From contig JABHYP010000654.1 of assembly GCA_018656855.1 (NCBI GenBank), positions 1 through 6,027 on the forward strand: a DNA stretch of 6,027 bases, read 5' to 3'. Shown piece by piece: positions 1 through 5,661 of the stretch. Positions within the stretch are counted from its first letter, which is position 1. Each line of letters opens with the position of its first letter. Both the position numbers and the translations under genes were made by a program. Below the pieces are notes generated by a model that worked only from the letters and a program-made list of their open reading frames with translations, searched no databases and was not told where the DNA came from. This DNA is from Candidatus Latescibacterota bacterium (GTDB taxonomy: Bacteria; Latescibacterota; Latescibacteria; Latescibacterales; Latescibacteraceae).

Positions 1-338
1 ACAGTTGCTCCTTTTTGAGTATCCGGTTCCCTGTCGATGGGATTGGGCACACCGTCGCCGTCATCATCCAGCGCTACACCGGACGAATTTACCGGGTAAC
101 CCGAAGGAGTTCCAGGTTCGATATCAACACCATCGTATACCCCGTCACCATCCGAATCTACACCGACACCGAGATCGTCAGTTTTTGCGCCGGGAGGGGT
201 GTCGGCTTCTCTGTCGGCTCCGTCAGGCACTCCGTCACGATCGGTATCAAGCGACTTTCCGCGCCTGTCGACGGGAAAACCTGCGGGAGTATCGGGTTCG
301 ATGTCGATACTATTCTTGATGCCGTCCCTGTCGGTATC
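1..338 (-). repeat. Tandem 30-residue (90-bp) TSP3-like repeats, alternating two types
   Basis: Within the secreted barrel protein, four repeats are in phase on the minus strand: 338-249, 248-159, 158-69 and 68-1 (the last cut by the window edge). Each begins D-x-D-x-D-G, followed by a D-x-E-P/A-D/G-T-P/Q-x-G segment and, in the three complete repeats, a spacer of about ten residues. This matches the thrombospondin type 3 pattern, which binds calcium through its Asp residues, except that the two usual cysteines are missing (E replaces C before P-D-T, and K or V follows the late Gly). Repeats 1 and 3 carry 'DIEP.TP.G.PV'; repeats 2 and 4 carry 'DRE.DT..GA', so the real unit may be 60 residues. 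At DNA level the copies are well diverged, which argues against recent expansion. Confidence 0.85.
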
Positions 339-1337
339 TATCATTGATTTAACGTGTGTTGTAAAGGTGAATCCGCCAACGAGCTGAAAGGTTTCTTTAG
401 GATCAACCTGGTCGGCGATATTGATATGGGCTCCTATATCTATAGAAATGTTGCCGTTTAACCGAAATATCAGCGATGGTGAGATAACTAAAAAATCCTC
501 TTTAAAATCAGCATCCTTATCTTTAATGTACCCAGGATTTCCTATTGCCGGTTCGCCATAGAGCGAATAATAGCGATCGGGATCATTACCGGCCTGGAAA
601 ATTGACTGGGGGCTTGTACCGAGGAAGGTTCTGTTGTTAACCTCGCAGCATGCAGTCCACCAGTTCCTGATGTGCAGTTCGAGACCTGCAGAGCCTATGA
701 ACTGGTCATCATATGCTTCTGTACCGGATAAAACATACCCCTGTTCCAGGTGAAGGCTTAAAAACGAAGTTATATCTAAAGTTTCATAAAATGAAGTTTC
801 AATGTCTGTTCCTTTGCGTGTCCAGCGGTAATTCATCCCGTCAAGCTGTTCGGTAGATGTATCGAAAACGGCACCGAATCTTCCGGCTATCTGTACAGGT
901 GAATCAAGCGCAAAAGGCATTCTTATCTTCACCCCCACGCTGGAAGCTCCCAATCCTGTTACTGGAGAACTGTAACCGAGTGTTACATCGCTATCGTATT
1001 TCCAGTGTCTTGCATCATGAAAGCCATACAGTGCTGCAGTCAGATCAATTTCGTCTGTTAAGCCGAAAGCCACGGGAACGCAGAATATTGATGGAAAGTC
1101 TTTTTTTTCGACAGCAGTTCCCAAATTATCAATAACCAGTGTTTTCCGTTCCATGATGAAACTTTTAACTCCGAACACTACCGCACCCTTACCATACGTG
1201 CGCGCAGACTGCATATTTATGAGCCCGCGGCCTCCTTCACCAGTATTTGAAAATCCGCCAATTTGAGCAAATGCTGCCGTGCTGCCGTTAAATACGAGTG
1301 TAAGAACAATTGCCACTGTAGGGAAAAAACGGTTCAT
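1..1337 (-). CDS. Secreted outer-membrane beta-barrel protein with TSP3-like Asp-rich repeats (OmpA-like), 3' end missing
   Basis: This is an open minus-strand frame of 445 codons from ATG at 1337 that runs off the left edge without a stop. The start is supported by a clear signal peptide: MNRFF, a hydrophobic stretch to about residue 20, then a likely signal peptidase I site after AFA (residue 24). No strong Shine-Dalgarno is visible. Residues about 25-333 alternate short polar and hydrophobic stretches with many aromatics and glycines, as expected of a beta-barrel; this is longer than the eight-strand barrel of classical OmpA. There is an adjacent Cys pair at 230-231. From residue 334 come 30-residue repeats of the D-x-D-x-D-G type (see the repeat entry). 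In FCB-group proteins this arrangement usually leads into a C-terminal OmpA peptidoglycan-binding domain; that part would lie outside the window, so 'OmpA-like' is inferred. Likely role: an outer-membrane structural or anchoring protein. Barrel and secretion are well supported, the exact family less so. Confidence 0.82.
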   Translation of the reverse strand, partial: MNRFFPTVAIVLTLVFNGSTAAFAQIGGFSNTGEGGRGLINMQSARTYGKGAVVFGVKSFIMERKTLVIDNLGTAVEKKDFPSIFCVPVAFGLTDEIDLTAALYGFHDARHWKYDSDVTLGYSSPVTGLGASSVGVKIRMPFALDSPVQIAGRFGAVFDTSTEQLDGMNYRWTRKGTDIETSFYETLDITSFLSLHLEQGYVLSGTEAYDDQFIGSAGLELHIRNWWTACCEVNNRTFLGTSPQSIFQAGNDPDRYYSLYGEPAIGNPGYIKDKDADFKEDFLVISPSLIFRLNGNISIDIGAHINIADQVDPKETFQLVGGFTFTTHVKSMIDTDRDGIKNSIDIEPDTPAGFPVDRRGKSLDTDRDGVPDGADREADTPPGAKTDDLGVGVDSDGDGVYDGVDIEPGTPSGYPVNSSGVALDDDGDGVPNPIDREPDTQKGAT

Positions 1338-1502
1338 GATTGCCTGACAAATTAAGTATAATTTCCCCAAATAGTTAATATCTACGCTATCATTAAGTAA
1401 TCATAAGAAATTTAACAGTCCCGGAACAAGAATAAAATACAAATTTAAATAATGGAAGAGGAATTGTGAATCAGATGCGTACACGCTCTGTGTTGTTATC
1501 CT

Positions 1503-2423
1503 TCATATTTTCTCTTTATCCTGAATCCGAAGGTTTTTTGATTTGGAACGTGAAATGACAATACCTATGATAATGACCACAAGTCCGGTAATCTGGAGTG
1601 TGGTAATTTTTTCGCCGCGGATCATCACGGCAAGGAGAATGGTGAAAACCGGAGTAAGATTGGTGTAAACCCCCACTCGTGAAGGTCCTATTTTGTTTAT
1701 TGAATAATAGTAAAGGCTGTTTGCCAAGTAAATCGAACCGACAGTTGATATAACGAGATTAAACCAGTTCCATCCGGATATTGTTGTCCAGGTCTGGTCG
1801 GAAAGCTGATATAAAAAGAGCGGCAGTTGATACAGTGATGTTAAAAGATAGACCCATGCGGTGGCTATCATAGGGACGTAAACGTTGAGGATTTTTTTTC
1901 CGAAAACAGTATATATTGCCCAACAGATACACGACAGAACAATGAGAACATCCCCAGGATTGAGGGAGAAACCTCCTTTTTCCACAGTAAGGGCGAGTAC
2001 TCCGCAAAAACCGACGAGGATACCTGTTACAGTTCTTTTCGTAGGCCGTTCAATTCTCGATAGAAACGAGACGAGGAGAATGAAAAAAGGTATTGTTGAA
2101 CCTATAATACCAGCATTAGCAGCACTAGTCAGTTTTATCCCGGAAATAAAACCGGCCATAAAGAGAAACATGCCGAAAAAAGACACTGCTGCGATAAGTG
2201 GGAAATGTTCCTTTTTTATTCCGATTCTTCCGCCTGATAACTTCACAGTTAAAAACAGCAGCAACGAACCGGCAGGTATTCGCAAACCGTTAAAGACAAA
2301 AATACGGAAGGTTTCGGGTGTGTCTCCCACCGCGTTTTTTGTAATAACAGCGTTGAGCCCCCAAAGAAAAGTGGTCGCAACAAGGGCAATATTGGCAAGT
2401 CCGAAACTTTTTTTTTCGTTCAT
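1503..2423 (-). CDS. EamA/DMT-family membrane transporter
   Basis: A complete 306-residue protein, the usual length for the drug/metabolite transporter superfamily with two EamA repeats. Hydrophobic segments fall at about residues 9-30, 40-61, 75-95, 102-122, 129-147, 157-175, 185-207, 219-239, 249-268 and 276-292, giving ten inner-membrane helices and a basic cytoplasmic tail (SRSKSKN). The second EamA half shows the family signature after helix 8: G246-P247-S248, P258 and the G270-E271 pair before helix 10. The first half carries W21-G22 in helix 1. Family members export amino acids, purines or other small metabolites; the substrate cannot be read from sequence. The ATG at 2421-2423 is the first in-frame start and puts helix 1 right after a short basic-containing N-terminus; the ribosome binding site is weak. 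The protein lies 165 bp upstream of the barrel gene on the same strand, far enough for separate promoters. Codons 3-6 include a run of nine A residues. Confidence 0.9.
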   Translation of the reverse strand: MNEKKSFGLANIALVATTFLWGLNAVITKNAVGDTPETFRIFVFNGLRIPAGSLLLFLTVKLSGGRIGIKKEHFPLIAAVSFFGMFLFMAGFISGIKLTSAANAGIIGSTIPFFILLVSFLSRIERPTKRTVTGILVGFCGVLALTVEKGGFSLNPGDVLIVLSCICWAIYTVFGKKILNVYVPMIATAWVYLLTSLYQLPLFLYQLSDQTWTTISGWNWFNLVISTVGSIYLANSLYYYSINKIGPSRVGVYTNLTPVFTILLAVMIRGEKITTLQITGLVVIIIGIVISRSKSKNLRIQDKEKI

Positions 2424-2463
2424 AAGCTTTACAATTTTGAAAAATCGTTTAGATTAGCATTAA

Positions 2464-2469
2464 ATTATA
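2464..2469 (-). promoter_or_regulatory. Candidate -10 box for the EamA transporter gene
   Basis: A perfect TATAAT on the minus strand lies 40 bp upstream of the ATG at 2423, which would give a leader of about 30 nt. The upstream region at about 2485-2491 reads TTTCAA/CTTTCA, only a poor match to TTGACA at 15-16 bp spacing. The surroundings are very AT-rich, so chance matches are likely. Confidence 0.3.
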
Positions 2470-2810
2470 AAAAAATAACCGGTTTTGAAAGATGTATTAA
2501 GCAAAATCTTATAATATATCAGGCTCATCCCAATAATTGGCTTACAATTCAACAGTAGATATACATTTATTTATTATTTCAACGGCCAGTGAGGTAAAAG
2601 AACAGCTCAGACTTGAACAATTATTTATTTTCAAGAGAATAATGCCGTAAATTCTTCTTTAATATAAAGAATGGTATCACTCATTGACAATATGCTAAAT
2701 CAAATTTATAAGATATGACCGTTCTAAGCAATGGAAAACAAGTGCTTATCCCAATACATCTTTCATTTATAATTTAAAATATTTGACATTCATTTTACTT
2801 CTTCTTTACG

Positions 2811-2951
2811 CTACGCGCCTATCCGATGCCCTCGACAATGAACGGTGGATCGGGCTATACTGCAATTCAGCCTGACGATGACGGTAGAATATATATCATA
2901 GGTGCGTATTACGTAAATAATGCGACTGAAATAAATTTAATTGACCAATAA
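2811..2951 (+). pseudogene. Probable 3' remnant of a gene (possibly BNR/sialidase-like)
   Basis: A plus-strand frame, open from just after the stop at 2784-2786 to TAA at 2949-2951, contains protein-like sequence of about 46 residues from 2811. It reads LRAYPMPSTMNGGSGYTAIQ, then PDDDGRIYIIGAYYVNNATE and a short tail INLIDQ. The first ATG is at 2826, but it has no ribosome binding site. Base composition is GC-richer than the flanks at its 5' part and decays into AT-rich DNA. The segment G-Y-T-A-I-x-x-D-D-D-G-R-I-Y resembles the final blade of BNR/sialidase-type beta-propellers, where 'GY..l..l.DGrI..lYe' is common; that family guess is weak. Alternatives are a real 41-residue small protein or chance. 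Confidence 0.35.
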
Positions 2952-3055
2952 ATGTTATATAATATTTTCAGGAAAGTATTGTCTTTATTTTATTAATAAT
3001 ATTTTTTATATTTTTAAAATTGATTTTCATAAATAACAGTAATAAATACATCCTG

Positions 3056-3061
3056 AAGGAG
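3056..3061 (+). promoter_or_regulatory. Strong Shine-Dalgarno of the PLP enzyme gene
   Basis: AAGGAG lies seven bases before ATG 3069. It fixes the start of the trans-sulfuration enzyme and is much stronger than the sites in front of the two leftward genes at 1337 and 2423. Confidence 0.85.
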
Positions 3062-3068
3062 TAACGGT

Positions 3069-4250
3069 ATGAAACATAATATTTCAACGGATTGTATACA
3101 TGCGGGCGAGGATAGAGTAAAACCGCATGACTCCATTACAACGCCGATCTTTCAATCCGCAACTTTTGTATTTAATAATTCAGAAGATATAAGACGTTAT
3201 ACTCAGAAAGAACATTTCCGGTATGAATACGGCAGATACGGGAATCCTACCCAGCGCGCTGCGGAAAAGAAACTTGCCATACTTGGGGGAGCCGAGTCTG
3301 CAGTTTTGTTTGCATCGGGTATGAGTGCGATTATCAATACGCTTCTTGCGGTATTGAAAGCCGGAGACCACATGATAATTACCGATGACGCTTACGGAAA
3401 AACGCTTGCCTTTGTCAAAAGCTGGCTCCCTAACTGGGGAATCAATACTACCATCGTTAAAATGGACGATTACAATGCAATAGAGAAAGCGATTAAACAC
3501 AATACACGTATGTTCTTCAGCGAGTCACCGACAAATCCTTACCTGAATATCATGGATTTTTCAAAGCTGCGGGATATCAAGAGCCGGCATCCGGAAATAC
3601 TCGTGATCTCGGACTCCACTTTTGCCACACCGTATAATCAGAAACCTCTGGAACTCGGCGCGGACATTGTTATACACAGCGCAACTAAATATCTTTCCGG
3701 ACACAACGATATACTGGCGGGAGTAGTTCTGGGCAGCGAAAAACTCGTAGAGGAAATTGTGGGATTTCAGAAAATCATGGGAGGTGTGATTGATCCCCAC
3801 TGTGCCTATTTATTGATCAGAGGATTAAAGACATTCAGCGTTCGCATGGAGCGCCTCAACAGTTCCGGAGAAAAGGTTGCCCGGTGGCTTGAATCGCACC
3901 CGAAAATCAGGAGGTGTTACTATCCCAGCCTTGAAAGCCATCCGCACCATGATGTGGCCAAACGTGAAATGAATGGATACGGCGCGGTCTCAACCTTTGA
4001 GCTTGAAGGAGACCTCGAGGATTCAAACCGTCTTCTGGATAATCTTAAGCTATGTTATATAGGACCCTCGCTCGGTGGTTGTGAAACGCTGATCACACAT
4101 CCCGCCACAGTGACCTATTATAATTGTACCCGTGAAGAACGTTATGAACTCGGAATACTGGATAACCTGTTCAGGCTGTCGGTAGGACTTGAGGACCCGG
4201 AAGACATTATTGCCGATCTCGACCAGGCAATCAAAGCCGTCTTTAAATGA
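3069..4250 (+). CDS. PLP-dependent trans-sulfuration enzyme, cystathionine gamma-synthase-like (Cys/Met metabolism family)
   Basis: A complete 393-residue protein, the normal length for the Cys/Met-metabolism PLP family (fold type I). Visible family landmarks are: HAGE (11-14); YEYGRYGNPT (52-61), the phosphate-contacting loop from the neighbouring subunit; S83-G84-M85 phosphate-binding turn; Y109, the ring-stacking Tyr; SESPTNP (151-157); D182, expected to hold the pyridine nitrogen (here D-S-T rather than the common D-N-T); S204-A-T-K207 with K207 the Schiff-base lysine; GHND (211-214); SLGGCE (334-339); and R369 in FRLSVGLED, the substrate carboxylate Arg. Members make cystathionine from an activated homoserine plus cysteine, or cleave it, or use sulfide directly. 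The wording of several motifs is closest to plant-type cystathionine gamma-synthase, so a methionine-biosynthetic role is favoured. Cystathionine lyase or O-acyl-homoserine sulfhydrylase activity cannot be excluded. It is cytoplasmic and monocistronic, followed by its own terminator. Confidence 0.9.
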   Translation: MKHNISTDCIHAGEDRVKPHDSITTPIFQSATFVFNNSEDIRRYTQKEHFRYEYGRYGNPTQRAAEKKLAILGGAESAVLFASGMSAIINTLLAVLKAGDHMIITDDAYGKTLAFVKSWLPNWGINTTIVKMDDYNAIEKAIKHNTRMFFSESPTNPYLNIMDFSKLRDIKSRHPEILVISDSTFATPYNQKPLELGADIVIHSATKYLSGHNDILAGVVLGSEKLVEEIVGFQKIMGGVIDPHCAYLLIRGLKTFSVRMERLNSSGEKVARWLESHPKIRRCYYPSLESHPHHDVAKREMNGYGAVSTFELEGDLEDSNRLLDNLKLCYIGPSLGGCETLITHPATVTYYNCTREERYELGILDNLFRLSVGLEDPEDIIADLDQAIKAVFK

Positions 4251-4279
4251 CAAATTGATTTTTAAATGACGCAAATATA

Positions 4280-4307
4280 AAAGCCCTCTTATAATTAAGA
4301 GGGCTTT
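4280..4307 (+). terminator. Rho-independent terminator, probably bidirectional
   Basis: The perfect 11-bp inverted repeat AAAGCCCTCTT / AAGAGGGCTTT (4280-4290 and 4297-4307) has a six-base AT loop whose outer pair can extend the stem to 12 bp. It starts 30 bp after the stop of the PLP enzyme and runs into TTTCTAATTTTC. On the other strand the stem ends in TTTTATATTT, so it can also stop leftward transcription from the convergent barrel gene. Confidence 0.88.
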
Positions 4308-4375
4308 CTAATTTTCATTATGGCACTAACTTTTTCCGCTTGATATGAAACAAACAATAGCAAATTTTCGATTAC

Positions 4376-4444
4376 AATTGGTAGAGCAGACATTCTTGTC
4401 TGTTCTACTCAAATGGTCAGGCAGGAATGTCTGAATAACCAATT
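4376..4444. repeat. 69-bp compound palindromic element with two hairpins
   Basis: The element lies in the convergent spacer. Its ends are the inverted repeat AATTGG (4376-4381) and CCAATT (4439-4444). Inside, 4381-4392 pairs with 4397-4408 as a 12-bp stem (one G-T) with loop TTCT. A second, shorter hairpin pairs 4418-4423 with 4428-4433 around GGAA. Each is built on CAGRCA-N4-TGTCTG, and the two halves (4387-4402 and 4418-4433) are also inverted copies of each other (14 of 16 identical, the two differences being G-T pairable). It has no T-run, so it is not a standard terminator. It resembles REP- or MITE-like dispersed intergenic palindromes; copy number is unknown. Confidence 0.7.
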
Positions 4445-4494
4445 ATATGTTTTTTTGTTTGTCGCATTTCAATAAGGAAATGATATAAACCACT

Positions 4495-5628
4495 TTACCA
4501 GCCGAGTTTAAACTGTATGACATATCGCGCATCCTCGCTCTTGCCGGGAGCATTTCCCAGTTCATCAAAGAAATAGGCGGCATCAATATCCACCACTCTA
4601 AAATTCAAACCAAGACCGGCAGTTGGGTATCCTGAGTTGAGTCCTGCTCTAAGTTTGATAACCTGTGCACTTAATTCCGCCCCGAAATGAAGCTTGTTGA
4701 AAACATTTTCTTTATTCATATCCAGAAGATCAATATAATCCGCAAGTAAAAGCAGATTATCATTATACATGCGCTTGGCGATACCGATGTCTACAGAAGC
4801 TCCGCGGCCGTCACCGATTGACCGAATTGCAGCGCCTATTTCAGAGTCGATAATCGGTATATCATAAAGTGCTCCGATATCCATTGCTAACGTATTGAAC
4901 TTATCATTTTTAACTTCTTCGGTTATAGGATCGAATGTTTCCTGAGTGTTGCCGAGGTCGGATGCTTTAATCTGGAAGAGATTTGCACGGCGGCGCTCCA
5001 TATACTTTAGGTTGATTCCGACTGTCAGGCCCGGAACGAAGTAGGTAAGTGGACGGGAATAACCGAGCACAGCCGCAACACTCGAGTTTCCTTTACCCCA
5101 CACGCGCGGTTCGTAGATCCCGCGGTCAATTTTTATGCCAACATCAGTCACGTTGAAAACAGCAAGACCGATGCTCTGACCAAGAAACGAAACTGCAAAA
5201 TCCACCATGGGAGAAACATTCACACGCGACCATTTCCCATCCTGCTTTTCAACATCCTTGAGAAAAACATTTTTTTCTTCTTCTGTCATAAAATCTTCAT
5301 TTCTATTCCCGAATTCATCAAACTCATCAACAGTAAAATTCATAAAATTTTCCTGATTGTCGTTTACAAAACTACCGATATCTACAAGGTTTTTATTCAA
5401 GGTTATGGGGAGATTAAACAATGAAAATCTAACAAGGGGGACACGTGACAGAAGCGCCGGGTTGTCAACAAAACCGTTGTAATTGAATCCTCCCGCGATT
5501 CTTGTGCTTCCCATGCCGATGGTCTTTGCGTTCCGATAATAAATGGTGTTATTGTCAGCCGATACAGTTCCAGAAATAGTGATGAGCAGAACACTCAACG
5601 CGATTGAAAATATTATTATCTTTTTCAT
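4495..5628 (-). CDS. Outer-membrane beta-barrel protein, PorV/FadL/TraF-like family
   Basis: A complete 377-residue protein. It begins with a signal peptide (MKKIII, hydrophobic core to about residue 20, likely cleavage after VSA at residue 24). The mature N-terminus has the pattern typical of FadL/PorV-like barrels, GMGSTRIAGG (38-47), then DNPALLSRV (55-63). An acidic, probably helical insertion at about 95-132 (DEFDEF, TEEEK, KDVEK) precedes the main barrel strands, as is common in the conserved outer-membrane barrels of FCB bacteria. The C-terminal part (YFFDELGNAPGKSEDARY) and the final residues KLGW, with a terminal aromatic, fit the beta-signal recognised by the BAM machinery. Function is unknown: members include lipid transporters and secretion-associated barrels. 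It is preceded by a good ribosome binding site and lies 33 bp after the Asp-rich gene on the same strand, so co-transcription is likely. The convergent terminator at 4280-4307 may end its transcript. Confidence 0.85.
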   Translation of the reverse strand: MKKIIIFSIALSVLLITISGTVSADNNTIYYRNAKTIGMGSTRIAGGFNYNGFVDNPALLSRVPLVRFSLFNLPITLNKNLVDIGSFVNDNQENFMNFTVDEFDEFGNRNEDFMTEEEKNVFLKDVEKQDGKWSRVNVSPMVDFAVSFLGQSIGLAVFNVTDVGIKIDRGIYEPRVWGKGNSSVAAVLGYSRPLTYFVPGLTVGINLKYMERRRANLFQIKASDLGNTQETFDPITEEVKNDKFNTLAMDIGALYDIPIIDSEIGAAIRSIGDGRGASVDIGIAKRMYNDNLLLLADYIDLLDMNKENVFNKLHFGAELSAQVIKLRAGLNSGYPTAGLGLNFRVVDIDAAYFFDELGNAPGKSEDARYVIQFKLGW

Positions 5629-5635
5629 GAATTTT

Positions 5636-5641
5636 CCCCTC
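5636..5641 (-). promoter_or_regulatory. Shine-Dalgarno of the outer-membrane barrel gene
   Basis: GAGGGG on the minus strand sits seven bases before ATG 5628. It lies in the 33-bp gap to the upstream Asp-rich gene, with no sign of a terminator in that gap, supporting translation of the barrel from a shared message. Confidence 0.75.
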
Positions 5642-5661
5642 TATTATTAATAAATTTATGT

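Larger units (their letters stand above)
2424..3068. other. AT-rich divergent intergenic region, 645 bp
   Basis: This stretch separates the divergent transporter and PLP-enzyme genes. It must hold the promoters of both. No tRNA and no recognisable SAM, T-box or other methionine-related leader was seen: the conserved SAM-I core is absent, as is a terminator hairpin just before 3069. Most of it is AT-rich with many stops in all frames. The exception is 2811-2951, which is GC-richer and reads like coding sequence (separate entry). A perfect TTGACA occurs at 2783-2788 but has no good -10 partner. Confidence 0.7.

Noticed and set aside
5..387. Plus-strand open frames opposite the Asp-rich repeats
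   Set aside because: They are antisense shadows. The GAC/GAT-rich repeats leave few stops on the opposite strand, and the minus frame has a signal peptide and regular repeats.
1885..2457. A 190-codon plus-strand frame opposite the transporter
   Set aside because: It is antisense to a complete ten-helix EamA protein, its translation has no recognisable domain, and there is no ribosome binding site.
2550..2652. A short plus-strand frame ending at TAA 2650-2652 containing 'EVKEQLRLEQ'
   Set aside because: It is about 36 residues between stops, has no start codon or ribosome binding site, and does not resemble any known protein.
2783..2811. Promoter based on the perfect TTGACA at 2783-2788
   Set aside because: At 16-18 bp spacing the available -10 hexamers match only about half of TATAAT, and the transcript would lead into the apparent gene remnant.
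2424..3068. SAM riboswitch, T-box or other methionine-responsive leader before the PLP enzyme
   Set aside because: The long spacer invited the idea, but the conserved SAM-I core is not present and no terminator/antiterminator hairpin precedes the ribosome binding site.
4242..4270. Direct repeat TTTAAATGAC across the stop codon of the PLP enzyme (4242-4251 and 4261-4270)
   Set aside because: Only ten AT-rich bases match and the similarity does not extend, so chance or a trivial small duplication explains it.
4376..4444. The palindrome as a second terminator, CRISPR repeat or tRNA-like structure
   Set aside because: There is no T-run on either side of the stems, no regularly spaced repeats and unique spacers, and no cloverleaf or CCA-type features.
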